The position numbers were made by a program, and so were the translations under genes. Positions 45,789-57,535 of a stretch of DNA of 64,000 nucleotides are shown piece by piece (position 1 is the first letter of the stretch; each line of letters opens with the position of its first letter). The DNA lies in assembly GCA_036245805.1 (NCBI GenBank), contig BTRK01000003.1, positions 310,001-374,000 on the forward strand. Direction: 5' to 3'. Source of the DNA: Pristionchus mayeri (Eukaryota > Nematoda > Chromadorea > Rhabditida > Neodiplogasteridae). Under the pieces are notes generated by a model. That model was not told the origin of the DNA and ran no database searches. It worked only from the letters and a program-made list of their open reading frames with translations.

Positions 45789-46639
45789 TACGATCATATA
45801 ACCGAATCGTGATTGTCTATGGCTGTGATACTTTCGAAATGCACATATACTTGTTCAAAGTTTGAGTGGAAATTCAGTACATTTAGCTCGACTCGTCCAC
45901 TGTAATAAATAGTGGTGCATTTATTTCATCGTTTCGAATATGACAATCAGATACATCGGATGGAGTGAACTATGTCAGCCGGTTTACCATTGGTTGTCAT
46001 GGTCCAATTCTGAAAAAATTGTTCACCTAAAAGTTCTCGAATTCAAGAACATTTGAGTGTGTAATTCGGGAAACCCCTTTTTAGTACACATTCTCTCTAG
46101 GTCGGTTGAGGAGGGAATAGGCAATAGTGGTCATATTTGATGTACACAATAAATTCAGCGAAATCCTTATAAACTTGTAAACTTGTTCACAAATGAATCA
46201 GTGAAGAATTTAGCAAAAGCAATACAGTTAGTTACGAAACCGTGGTCTTTTCATTCTGCTCTCTCGCAACGAAAGAGAATGTGTGACATGGGTGATGAAG
46301 AACTCTTGCAGAACGCCGCAATGGCTAATTCCAATTTTTGTGTACAAAAAGTGGCGAATATCCGACTGTCGAACTGATTGCGAACATGTACCTTTCCGGC
46401 GTATCCCATGCAAACCAGTCCAAAGTCGATCATACGTCCAGAGGATGTTGACTGAACGATCTTCCATCCGTTGATTTCGAATTGTATACGCCGATCAGGC
46501 TCATCCGGGCGCATCCTTAACAAGTTCAAACTTTGGACGACCAACACCTTTAATGCTGAAAATTGGTAATTAGACGTTGATTCCACTTTTTGCGCTCTCT
46601 CGCATTCTAGGAAAGGTACTAAACTAATATATATATATA

Positions 46640-47879
46640 TTGGGGTGTCGGGAAAGTTCGTATAATGCTTCGGAAAAAGTCAGTTCGCGATCAAATTCAG
46701 TGATTGCGCAATCTGTTTGTCAACAATGTATTGCATCATTCTGACGCTGAGTAGTGAGAGGATTTAATCTGTCTCCTAGTTGCTACATTGATTCTTGTGA
46801 TGGACTCCCATCTCTACCTCCGAGCAGTTTTACTTCATTACTACCGTCTTGGCCGATCCGTGAAGGAGGCCCACTCTGCCCTGGCCCAGTCGGAAGGAGC
46901 TGACGCCCCCTCCATACCCTTCTGCTATAAGTGGTTCTCCCGCTTCAAGAAAGGGGAGTTTGGTCTCGATGATCAACCCCGCTCTGGACACCCTCCCTCC
47001 CTCGATCAGCCTCTCGTTCTCCGCTTACTGAAGCGCAAGCCCATGGCCAGTGTGCATGAGTTGAAGAAGGATACTGGTACTCCCAGATCAACGGTATCCG
47101 ATATCTTCCATCGATCTGGGAAGAAGCCGAAACTCCCACAAGTGATTCCCCATGACCTCTCTCCCGAACAGCTGAAAAATCGTGTTCAAGTCTGTCGGGA
47201 ATTACTCCATCGTAGATCCAATCTTCGATGGGTCCATTCCATCATCGCTACAGATGAGAAGTGGATCACGTACGATAACCCTGTGAGGAGACTGCAATGG
47301 ATGGATGCAGATGAGAAGCCCACGCCCGTCCCGAAGAAGGAAGAGCACGGAAAGAAGGAACTCTTCTGCTTCTTCTTCTCAGTGCTCGGTCCCATCTTCT
47401 GGGAGATCCTTGCCCCTGGCACCAGCATCAATGCCGACCTCTTCTCTGAACAACTGGAAGATGTCGCGATCAGAGTCCCTCTCAGACTCCTGAACCAGGG
47501 CAAAATTCTTCTTCTGATGGACAATGCTCGCCCACATCGAGCGAAGATGACCCAGAAGAAAATGGACGAACTGAAGATCGAGAGGATTCCCCATCCACCG
47601 TATTCCCCGGATCTCTCCCCATGCGACTACCACTGCTTCCGCTCTCTCTCTGACTTCTGCAAAGGAAAGAAGTTCTAGAATCGAGATGAAGTTGTGAGGG
47701 CTTTCGTGAACTGGGCGGTCTCGAAGAAACCCGCATTCTGGAGAGAGGAATCGAGACCCTGCCCAATCGCTGGAGGGGGGTAGTGAGAAAGAAGGGGGCA
47801 TACATTGGTCACTGAGAATTGTAAAGCATTAAATAAAAAATAAAAACAAAAAATTATACGAACTTTCCGGACACCCCAA
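46640..47879 (+). mobile_element. mariner transposon
   Basis: The 1240-bp element is flanked by TA. Terminal inverted repeats of about 28 bp start TTGGGGTGTCGGGAAAGTTC on the left and match the right end with one difference. One transposase frame occupies most of it. Size, TA target and catalytic spacing are those of mariner. Confidence 0.95.
46788..47811 (+). pseudogene. mariner transposase, DD34D, C-terminally broken
   Basis: 297 codons are open to a TAG at 47676-47678. The catalytic triad is present: D156 (ATDEKWI), D245 (LLMDNARPHR) and D280 (SPDLSPCDYH), with exactly 34 residues between the last two. The N-terminal helix-turn-helix region (WFSRFKKGEF, DDQPRSGHPP) is intact. Past the TAG the same frame continues as mariner-like sequence (NRDEVVRAFVNWAVSKK), then shifts by one base near 47748. 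The premature stop removes the C-terminal 40 or so residues. Confidence 0.9.
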
Positions 47880-48076
47880 TAATAACGGATCAATTTTTTT
47901 AATGTAAAAAATTCCTGTAAAATATATCCAGCGCAAACTTGCAGGAATCTATAGGAGGGAAGTGTATGAATTCACGATCTGGCAGGCTTTCCTTGATGAT
48001 GGTGGGATCACAACATTCCTTCGCTGAAATGTGTAGCTGAAGCTGAAGTTCGATATTTGAGCAATCGCCCTATCAT

Positions 48077-48152
48077 CTGAGAGTGCTCAGACCGTGTTAT
48101 TTCCTCGTGAACTTCCTGAGAGTGCTCAGACCGTGTTATTTCCTCGTGAATT
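48077..48152 (+). repeat. Tandem duplication of about 37 bp, two copies
   Basis: CTGAGAGTGCTCAGACCGTG...TTTCCTCGTGAA occurs twice back to back with nearly no difference. The unit contains the imperfect palindrome GAGAGTGCTC. It is upstream of the broken gene at 45947-48023. Confidence 0.85.
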
Positions 48153-49591
48153 TCCCATAGCCACGCAAAATGAACTTCATTGTAGGACTGTATTTGACTA
48201 CATTTTTAAATGTAATTCTATAACTTTAATCAACCTTTTGTCAACATTCCTACAGAAGGCACGAGTTACTGGATGGAACGAATAAGACACAAGTAAAAAA
48301 TATAATTGATTAAAAATGATAACAGCATTCTTGACAATCGACAGTACTCGATGAATCAGAGACAGGATAAGATTTGAGAAATGTGAGGATGAACCACGTT
48401 ATTATCACTTAAAGCCGAATAGAACGAATTGAAGAAGGATTGAAGAAGAACGAAAACATATCCGCGAATATTTTAGATGGCTTCGCAAGAAGCGACGGTT
48501 AGAGTCCGTAACTCCTGTCACCGTCACTTCATTTCCGAGCGTATGAAATGAAGATAGGTGACGAACGCTAACGAACCCTAAAGTCTATGTTAACTTCTCA
48601 TGCACTTTTGGGTAGAACCCGGTCTGATTATCCAAACACCTTGAAGAATGGAGAGAGCTATTTCTCGCGAAGCGATCGCGTGAACGCATAAACAGTTTCC
48701 TATTCTGTTCTGATAAATGCTCGGCTTAAGTAGAATGGCAAGTAAAAGATTTCTTCGTTTTACAGTCTCTAAAACAGTTGGACTGGAGAAAGAGCACGCT
48801 ATCTGAAGAGAGCTAGTTCTTCCGATATTATGAGATATTTGATCAAACATCTCTCTTCTCTCCCCGAACACTATTCTTCACTGTTCAGTGAGACAACACA
48901 CGACATGAAGAGAGTCTTTGCATTTTATCGCTTGATAAATGGAATGAGAAATTTCTTTACTATCATTCTTCCTTACAACTCGAGGACTCTTTGCAAAACG
49001 CCTTGCAAAGCCTGCAAAACGAGCGTCACAAGGGGTTTCAAACGATCACTTTCAGCCGCTATCCTCAGCTGGGACGAGATATGAAAGAGTTCAGTTAAAC
49101 GTCACCAGGAAAAGCAATACCACGATTGGATTTGCCTGGATACATGCGATAATTAAAATGAATCGAAAACAATAATGTTCCCTTCCCAATTTCCATCACT
49201 CACCCTGACCGCTCCGATTATAACCCCCCTCATTCCGATCACCACATACGCTCATACGGGAAAAAAAGCTGGCTTGCGCTATATTGTCTCTCGGTCTAAC
49301 ACAACCAAATCCAATTCCCTTCCTGATCCTCTTGAGAATTCATTCATTTCAATCAAATTTTATTGCTTTGTCAAAATCGAATACATTACATTTGTGCGAT
49401 CATATTTATAAGCATGAATAGGTAAGATGTTGAAGGAGTTGCAGTGATTTTCGCACTCATTTTCTTTTCAGCTTCTGCCCTGAAATATATAATTACATAT
49501 CAATTTGAAATAACCATATCAAAATGATTAGATATTGTTTTTCACTATTCGCGCATGATATTGAGTACACTTAAAATGAATGCTTGTAAAC
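48153..49591. other. Gene-free stretch with decayed hairpins
   Basis: 48477-48590 is a decayed palindrome (GGCTTCGCAAGAAGCGAC; ACTTCATTTCCGAGCG / GAAATGAAG). No exon with supporting splice signals was found; open frames near 48590-49084 lack context. Confidence 0.5.
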
Positions 49592-50576
49592 CTACGAAGG
49601 ACAGAAAGTGATGGTGAAATGGTGGTTGTCGCCATTTCCTTTTGCACTTGCGTACTGCAAAAAACCCTCGTAATGCAAGCTGAGGTGTGCTTGTCGTATT
49701 CTCATACCCTGCCAATACTTCGAAAATCAGCGAAAACAAGCTACTCACGTGGGCTCTTTTCTGCTGTCCGATAGATCCATATCCAAAGCAGGTAGAATTG
49801 AGACAGGATATACTGTGTGCTCCAACCCTATAATCCTCAGGTCTCCATGAACTTGGTAGTTCATAAAGCAAGTGTTTTCTAATTGTAATATTGTCTTCGA
49901 TGCAATTTCACTGCGAAAGATATGTGTGGATATTGTGTGTCCGCTATCACTTACATGCTAGGGACAAGACTCATTCCAACGTCGAATCCTTTTCCGATAT
50001 TAATTCCGTAGAATGATCCGAGTCCGTCCCATCTGAAGCCGCTCTGTGGGCTCAGGCAAGCCTCAAAGTTATTTCTCTAATGGTCGTCGTGAGATGACTA
50101 CTCAAAGTGGTGCAGTTCGGAAAGGCTGACCCAATACATATTTTTTCGAAAAAAGAATAACATTTAATGAAAGCCATAACTATAAATCAGGAACTCTACC
50201 CGAGTGTGGCCGTGCGATCTGATCGGTCCGTCGTGGAAGCAGATTCCAGTTAGGAAGACGCCGTTTATTCTGAATTCTTGCTCCGCCGATTGCGATCCTG
50301 CCTCTACTATGGCAACTGGATTAGGCACGCTGGTCGGGTAGGGATAGTCGTGGGTGACCTGTAAATAGAGGACGATCATCATCAAGCGATCCTTTGCTAG
50401 TCAGTAAACATCGTAACTTCAAGAGGTGTATTTTTCATATTCGGGGGTTTAGAAATGAACGATCTTCACTATCTTGAAATATAGCTTACAGTGATTTGCT
50501 TCGAGCAATTGTTGACGAACTTGAACCAAAGACAATGAGCCGAACAGAAGAGAATGAAGAGAAGTATTAAGCGCAT
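49592..50576 (-). CDS. Secreted protein, divergent thaumatin-like (copy 2)
   Basis: Minus-strand exons 50576-50490, 50358-50200, 50076-49955, 49827-49749 and 49654-49592 give 169 aa. The signal peptide MRLILLFILFCSAHC leads to LWFKFVNNCSKQIT. The body has NIGKGFDVGMSL and SISCLNSTCFGYGSIG, and the end is HHFTITFCPS before TAG. The FVNNC start and FTITFCP end are what a thaumatin-like protein shows. It aligns along its length with the protein at 21240-22682, and the first intron sits at the same codon (IT|VTH). It has a longer variable loop after the first intron. Thaumatin-like proteins are often induced by microbes, but no role can be read here. Confidence 0.75.
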
Positions 50577-50705
50577 GATGAACAGATTATGGAAAAATTT
50601 GATAGAGGGCAGATTGACCCTTAAATATGCTCGTTTTGCTTGTTTTTTTGGCTGCCAAACCAAATTATGAGCACCCTGTGAGCTCTATGTGTGTTTTGGG
50701 GGATA

Positions 50706-50809
50706 TTAGAGTTCAAAAAACGCTCTCTCTTCATTCTACACACTCTCTCGCCGCTCGACTGGTCGAGAGAGAGTGTAGGAGGGCGTGGTGTCGTTTCTCG
50801 AACGCTAGT
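50706..50809. mobile_element. Hairpin MITE with TTAGAGTTC ends
   Basis: Outer TTAGAGTTC / CGAACGCTAGT and inner CATTCTACACACTCTCTCGCC / GAGAGAGTGTAGGAGG place it with 37731 and 42488. It is 130 bp upstream of the second thaumatin-like start codon. 50810-51775 contains nothing else that I recognise. Confidence 0.75.
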
Positions 50810-51775
50810 GGAGATTGAATTTGCCCTCACGTATTATGCACTCCTCTTTTGATCCCTTCCCAAAACACGCAAAACAAACCAATATTGCACCGCTATTGAG
50901 AATACTTTTCTTGCTTTTTGACGATTTTTGATTGTCCACGTTACTCTGATCTTTGTGTTCAATAACAGCAAACCGATAGATACGGCTTGTCCTTGGCATA
51001 ACTTTCATAGGCAGACATCGATTTTAGTAGAAGTCATACTACTATCTTCGTCCAAATGCCTTTATCATTGCGATGGAAAGCAACAACTAGTGTGAAATAC
51101 GAGAAAAGCCGAGGAAAAGGATGAATCTTCTCCTGATATACACGTAGGTGAATCATGGTCGAATCATAGGGGGAAATGTGCGATTGCGGGAGAATCTTGG
51201 TTTTGTATCGATTGATTGAAACCATGGATTTGGATTCCATGACATCGATAAATGTATGTTTTTCACATCAGCATTGATTGGTCACTCATCCCGATGTGTT
51301 CAATGATCGATAGAGTCTATTGTTCTGCGTCCTTGTTATCGACGGAGATTGAAGGTTGTTGAAGGCGAGTAATACATTTGTTGAGAAACGTGAGCAGTGA
51401 TGGGAACAATCCAGAACATAATGCGATCTCTGAGCATTTGCCTCACTGTACGAGTCAACCATCGCTAGGACTACAACCATCATAATCATACAGTCACTAA
51501 AAGATGTCCCTGACAGCTCGATTGGAGCAAATGCTCGAAGTTGCTCTGAGGCAAAATAGCGAATCGTTTCGCACTCTCCTTTGAAGTTGCATTTCAAATT
51601 TTTCAATCATGCTAAGTAGACCGACTCTCCTTCCCCAATTCCTATGGCTTCCCCGTTCTTCTGACAGGCATTGAGGGACTTTACTGGTGTTAGACAAATG
51701 CAATGCATTTATTACTTCAATAATATTTACAGGAATAAATTAATGCACGGGGAATGGGCAACTATCGATTTCACT

Positions 51776-54700
51776 CTAGTTCCTCCTCTCGACTCGCAGA
51801 TGACACCCGAGTGACGGTTTGCAGACCACTTCGAGCTTGCATTCTGAAATTTAATTTCATATTATTACCCGATTTCTTGTCCTCGCTTCTCTCGCACAAT
51901 TCACAACAAAAAATTTTTGGGCTTTGGGCGAAATTTTCTGAACTCGTATGTCTAATATTTTACAGGATGTTTTCATGAAATAGTCTAATTTGGGCATACC
52001 TTGATCTAGAATGTCGTGGTGAGTATGGAAGGAGAAGTTTCGGACGGTGTGCGCAAGGATTGTCTTCATTTCGTGCATCGCGAATTTCTGGCCTGAAATG
52101 CGGTTATTTTATACCTGTTGCACGACGATTTTCATGAGGAACTGTTTAGTTTTGTCTGCAGATACTTTACAGGGTTTTGCTGATACGTTGATAATTTGAA
52201 CAGAGCATCTAAGTATGTGAAGAAATACTTTAGGCGATGTAAAAGATTAGTTTAAAGATTCTATGATTCACTAACCGAGACAGTTCCTGGGACCAGCCAG
52301 GAAGGGGATAAAGTCGAACGGATTTCGCGCCATGATGTTATCCGGGAGGAAGCGGTCGGGATCGAACTTCCACGGGTCGGGATACACCTGGGAATTCAGT
52401 CTTTGTATACCAGCAGATATACCCGCACATGCTAAAATCCGAGAAAAGTCGACAAAAATGCGATATTCAAAAATTCTCAATAATTTAAATACCTCGGGAT
52501 TGTGATGGATGACGTGAGGCGCGATGAATATCTCGGATCCTCTGGGAAGTAGGTACTTTCCCATCGAAAAATGCGGTGATTATTCAGTTGAAAGAATAAT
52601 AAAAACGAAGATAGTGCTCGAACAATTTGAAGACTTCTATTTTTGAAAATATCATTACCTGGAAATCGTTGATCAACTCCCTCTCTACCGTGGGAATGGG
52701 CGGAAAGAGCCGCATCGATTCCTTCATGAACCTTAATCAATGAAAAAAGTATATAATTTGCCAATTTAGTAATTAACTATTTCATAAATTAGCTAATTAT
52801 TTAATTATGAAACTAACATCTCAGTGAACTCCATAGCCTTCATGTCCTCATGCGTGACGTCTCGGTCCAAATCGTCCCCGAATATATCCTTGATCTCCTC
52901 GTACATTTTCTAAATAAGTCGTATTGGACGTATATTTCCATGAAGCCTTAGAATTAATCAGTGGAAAAAAATCAAATCAAGATGTGACCATTCTCGAAGT
53001 CAGGACAAACTGACAATCCCTCAGTACGCATATTCTAATATATGTACATCCTTGCATATAGTTCACTCTAAACTGACCTGTTGATGCTGTGGTTGCGTTG
53101 CAAGACACCAATAGATCCACGTGAGGGCCGATGAAGTTGTGTCGTGGCCTGAGCAATTATAAATTATATTTTGCATAATTTTCGAAAAAAATATCATTTT
53201 ACATTCCTGGTTAAAAAATAGAGTGTGGCGTATCACATTCCTTGATTTACCTCCAAAGATTGCCGCGTTAAGCTCATAGTGCACTTCATCGAGCGTCCAT
53301 TCTCCCTGCAGGTGGAATTGCAAAAGTATTTAATATGAATTATGCAGAAATATGCAATCCAAAGAGGAGGCTGCACCGGTACTAGAAGATGAGAACAGGT
53401 ACTAAATTATATATAGATATACCTTATCGTAAAACGACAGGAAAACATCGATCAGCGGCTTGTGTTTCGCGTTCAAATCGACCTCGCCCTTCTTGATGCT
53501 CTCCATGCGCCTCTCCATCACCTGCAAATTTTACTTTTTAAATTACATTAAAGTTATATGTTATTATTATGTCATGTTGTTATTGTTATTATATTGTTAT
53601 TATGTTGTTATTATTGTTATTATTAAATTGATATCTGTTAAATTCACGAACCACTTTTGAGAAGTCGTTCAGATTGTCCAGTGCGGCCTTGTACTCGCGG
53701 TGGTACATCAGATACCTGAATGCGTTTATAAAAATATATGTGCTTGTGTGATTTTTAATAGGTAAATATAATTGAACTGACCAGATCAGGGTGACCCACA
53801 TGTGCGGCTCATTATTGTACCGCTGCGAGTAGTTGGTGAAGGTATCAACAGATCTGAAACACGTTTCTGTTCACTATTCTATCCTTGCTGATCCGTTATT
53901 GTTATAGACAAAAGATGCAATGTCAAACTGACCGGTTAGGAACGGAAAAAATACTCACGCGAGATATTGATGGTTCTTGTTGTGCTGAATTCCGAAGTCC
54001 ACGCCCATAGTAGTATCTGAAAATACGAAAATTGCACTGAATCAGGTATCATCTGATGTGGTCGTCTGAACTCTTTGCAAATTGATACCTTTAATTGCCT
54101 AAGCTTCTTACCGAGTGCTGAATCCAGAGTGTAACGCTTGAGGTGCATTCCGACATCAACCTGCAACAATTTTTGTAATGAAAACGTAGAAGTAAATGAT
54201 TGCGCAGTGTCAAGAAGGGACTGTTAAAAAAATCCATTAAAATTCGGTTTCAACATGCTAACAAATGCGAATATACTAACAATCTGCCCGATCTGCTCGC
54301 CCAGAATCTCTACCAGCACTTTCGACTGCTTGTTGAACGTCTTGGCGTAGCCTGTAAGTATATTTTTACACCATATGTTAAATAATTACTAAAGCATTAT
54401 TACCGCTAGCGCAATGCACAAACAATGACACATTCTTCAAATCTCACCCTCGAGCATGGAGAAATGGAATACAGGCGTGAGCGCGCGCCTTCTGTCCTTC
54501 CATCTCTGACCGATCCTGAAAAATGCAAAATAATAAACAAAATTCCCCTTGCTTTGAAGCTTCCTCAACATGTTTGGCTAGAATAATTAACCTGTTTCCC
54601 TATCAGACTCTAGTGACGGTCAAGCAGAGATTGACAGGTATGAATCAGACTGCGCGAGATCAGTGCACTACCGGAGTTTCGTGCCCTTATTTGACTTCTC

Positions 54701-55780
54701 TCGTTTATGACTGATAACGCTCTCTAAATTTGGTCCGGCCTGTCAAGACGAGATAACAATGAAGGAAAGACCAGACGAGAGAGCAATGGTCTGACTCTCT
54801 TCAGTTTGCGCGCTCTCTCGCCGGTCAGATATACGAGAGAGCGTGCATAATGAAGAGAGTCAGACGATTGCTCGGACGAGAGCATGAACTGTTTCAACGC
54901 TAAACCGACTGATTGCATTGATCAGTTGGAAGACAAAATCATGTGAACTTTGTTTTGCTGAGTTGTTTTGCTGTGTTGAGGTAATTGCTAATCATGCTCA
55001 TGAGCCGATGATCTTTGCAAATTAAACACGTGTAAGAAACTTACGAGAGCATGATTCCGCTGCCGACCCAGGCTCTTAGATACTCGTAGTCCTTTCCCTT
55101 GAGAATCTCCTCGGTGTTCTCGCAAATGGCCTGAAAAGATGTCGACTTTCAAAGATTGCTATTTTACTGATCATTGAGAAAGGTGAAGCACTCTATTTTT
55201 TCAGCATTTTTCATTGGCATGTAAAGTAGCCAACGCTTTTTGTGGATGTTCAATATTCTGAATAGCATCTCGTACCCTGACGGAGCCTCCATTCACGGGG
55301 AAGACGATGTGCCTGCCCATGGCAGTTATCGTGACGATGTCATGTCCTTCCTCGCGCGCCTTGTCCGCCACCTTGAGCCAGAATTTCAATGGAGCTGAAA
55401 TATTTTATTTAAAAAAATCATCAAAGGAATTGGGAGTTGGATAGATGAATTGCATGTTTTTTTCTTTATTTTCGAAATCGGAAAGCGTAATACCTGCGGT
55501 GTCTTCACCTACAGCGACGTCGAACGCCGAACCGATAAATGGCAATCCTTTAGGACCTGCAAAGTATGATAATATTACATGTGTAATCGATTTAGATAAA
55601 CTAAATTTTCTCGAATTTATATGAACAATTTCAAAAGAAAAAAATGTCTATGATTTGCAGAAAATTACCTGGCAGATTCTTGAAGAAGGGAGCTTGGTAG
55701 AGGTAGTCGCTAATGCCCTTCTTGATCCATGGCAGATAGTAGAAAATCGCGAAGACTGCTAGGGCGAACGCTCCTATCAT
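51776..55780 (-). CDS. Cytochrome P450, CYP4-like, complete (495 aa)
   Basis: Nineteen minus-strand exons join with consistent phases: 55780-55669, 55556-55494, 55394-55276, 55130-55045, 54515-54448, 54351-54281, 54160-54112, 54016-53959, 53853-53782, 53715-53652, 53521-53423, 53305-53251, 53148-53078, 52909-52818, 52731-52659, 52555-52493, 52387-52276, 52092-52000 and 51843-51776. The N-terminal anchor is [18 protein letters not shown], then [15 protein letters not shown], helix [15 protein letters not shown], the oxygen-binding I-helix GHDTTSSA near 306, ExxR in KESMR near 364, FDPDRFLPD, and the haem loop [10 protein letters not shown] near 434-443. All catalytic residues are present. CYP4 enzymes typically hydroxylate fatty acids or related lipids in the ER membrane; the exact subfamily and substrate are not known. 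Confidence 0.93.
54781..54873. mobile_element. Hairpin MITE, GCTCTCTCG family (intron 4 of the P450)
   Basis: It runs from GAGCAATGGTCTGACTCTC to GAGAGTCAGACGATTGCTC. It lies in the intron between P450 exons 4 and 5. One arm has TGCGCG, the other TGCATAATG, so pairing is slightly reduced. Confidence 0.85.
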
Positions 55781-55912
55781 CGCTCCTGAAGTGCCAACCT
55801 CATTAGGAAAACACATTAGGAAAGCGCGCGAAACATATCGTTGTCTAATCAGGGGATTCTAGAAGATCACTACTAAAATGGGGTCAATTCTTGTTATTAG
55901 TAGAAAATGTCG

Positions 55913-56112
55913 TTAAAGAAGGAGCGTCAGCAAAATTTAACGCTGTCATAACCATGACATAGCTTTGCACTCCAGATGGCGGCTGCTCTACCACTGAGCT
56001 AAGCAACCGATGGTTGTCTACCATCCTAGATCGCGCTACGATCTTTGGAGGGTGGGCTAGGTCACGGTTATGTAGCGTTAAAAGTTTAACTTTGCTGACA
56101 CTCCTTCTTTAA
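55913..56112. mobile_element. TIR element containing a tRNA-like sequence on the minus strand
   Basis: Terminal inverted repeats TTAAAGAAGGAGCGTCAGCA / TGCTGACACTCCTTCTTTAA (one mismatch) extend inwards through an imperfect AACGCTGTCATAACC pairing. Inside, the minus strand reads TTAGCTCAGTGGTAGAGC (56001-55984), a canonical tRNA D-arm/A box, followed by GCCGCCATCTGG. There is no B box, so it is not a tRNA gene. It lies 130 bp upstream of the P450 start codon. Confidence 0.75.
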
Positions 56113-56220
56113 ATATGGGACGCTGTGATCGACGGCATCTTATCTCCACGTGGCCCTCCTTAAGTAGAGCCCTGCGCGCCAGATGTTGCGACTACGTTAC
56201 TTTCACGCTTCAGAAAGTCT

Positions 56221-56439
56221 CTAGAATGACACAGAAAAGAGAGGCAACGCGTAAACCTGATATTCCAGAAATATAGACATTTTCTCACCACCAAGCTCCG
56301 CCTCTGCCGAAATTGACACAGTGGTCTTATCTGTGCGCGGCCTATCATAAACGGATAGACAATTATCGATGTATGTTCGAACGAAAGTCGCGGAAATACT
56401 GTCGCACCGCATTGCGATTCGTGAATTACGAGCAGACAT
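56221..56439 (-). other. Uncertain open frame or first exon
   Basis: The minus strand from ATG at 56439 reads MSARNSRIAMRCDSISATFV... TTVSISAEAELG up to a GTGAGA donor near 56287. No following exon keeps frame (the next AG leads to a stop after 16 codons). It is upstream of the P450 on the same strand. The rest of 56113-57209 shows nothing. Confidence 0.22.
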
Positions 56440-57209
56440 TTTATTCAGGGGAGATCATCAGATATCTCAAATTCCATTTTGAATAATTTAGTAGCTCTGC
56501 ACTGATTTGTTTGATCTATTCAGAGCCCGTATAAATGGCAAACCCATAATAAATAACCAAATAGGAAAAGTTAAACCTTTTGAACGCAAATTTAGGACTT
56601 GATTGCAATTTGTTGTTCATTTAGTTTTTTCGCCATTATATACTTTAAATAGGACGTGGCATAACATCGACATTATCGTAAAGTCAATAGATCAGATACG
56701 AAATAAGCACTCGGAAATCTAGCTTAGTCATCATACTCTTCCTTATCGTTGTTACAAATCAGCACAGAGCTACAAAATACATCCACCACTTAGTCTTAGT
56801 CTATGCTAGGTATAAATATGCAGTTCTAGGTAAAATTTCTACGTTGAATCGGAATCACCTGAACTGCTCAACTCGCCTAGGAAAAATAATACGATTTTTT
56901 CCGCTATATCAGCTTTAGTTGTGCTATTAAAAATGTTGTTCCCCCTCATATCTGCAATCGATAATTAATGTATTCATGGTATCGTCGCGCCTCGGGCGTA
57001 GATAAATTATTTTTATTATTGTTTGTTCATGACTCAGCCATGTGCATCTCCCTATACGTGCATTTTGCACGTTTTCTTCACAACCAAAGGTTGTTTTGCA
57101 ATGACAATGCAACCTTTGGCATGCAAAGATCACGGACGAATGATAACCCCTAGAGGTGCATTCCTTGGCAATGATCAACCCCACACTATGTGGTCGGCCA
57201 ATCCCTACT

Positions 57210-57535
57210 GAAGATCGCTCGTAGGCTTGGTTGCAAGATGACCGACGATCGTTTTGATTATTCATCACCATGCACAGTTCCCTTCACTCTGCGCTTACAG
57301 TAAACAATAGAGTTCGAGAAACAATGCCACGCTCTCGCCGATCGGCCGATCTAGAGAGTGTGTAGAACGAAAGTTCGGCCGATCTAGAGAGTGCGTAGAA
57401 TGAAGAGAGCGTGGTATTGTTTCTCGAACTCTATTGTTTACTGTATGCGCAGAGTGAAGGAAACTGTACATAGTGATGAATAATCGTGAAGATCGTCGGT
57501 CATCTTGCAACCAGGCCTACGTGCGATCTTATGGA
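57210..57535. mobile_element. Nested palindrome: foldback with a hairpin MITE at its centre
   Basis: Outer arms of about 90 bp (GAAGATCGCTCGTAGGCTTG... and ...CCAGGCCTACGTGCGATCTT) enclose GCGCTTACAGTAAACAATAGAGTTCGAGAAACAATGCCACGC-type inner arms, shown here as AGTAAACAATAGAGTTCG / CGAACTCTATTGTTTACT. The centre holds a tandem GGCCGATCTAGAGAGTGYGTAGAA repeat. Inner words match the hairpins at 42488 and 50706, so one element sits within, or grew from, another. Confidence 0.85.

Larger units (their letters stand above)
45947..48023 (-). pseudogene. Unrecognised gene interrupted by mariner, probable frameshift
   Basis: Minus-strand exons: 48023-47939 (KECCDPTIIKESLPDREF), 46555-46392 and 46009-45947 (NWTMTTNGKPADIVHS... 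TGA). Phase from the first exon enters the second as IKGVGRPKFELVKDAPG and then a stop. The frame that continues to the last exon (DEPDRRIQFEINGWKIVQ... MGYAGK) is shifted by one base at about 46495. Either a small exon is missed or a frameshift has inactivated the gene. The mariner at 46640-47879 lies in the intron between the first two exons. Upstream exons were not found. Confidence 0.4.

Noticed and set aside
46251..46586. The whole 111-codon frame as one exon
   Set aside because: Only 46392-46555 has acceptor and donor; the rest reads through a MITE half-copy (GAACGCCGCAATGG).
55975..56005. A tRNA gene on the minus strand
   Set aside because: Only the D-arm/A-box part is present; no B box or acceptor stem, and it is inside a TIR element.
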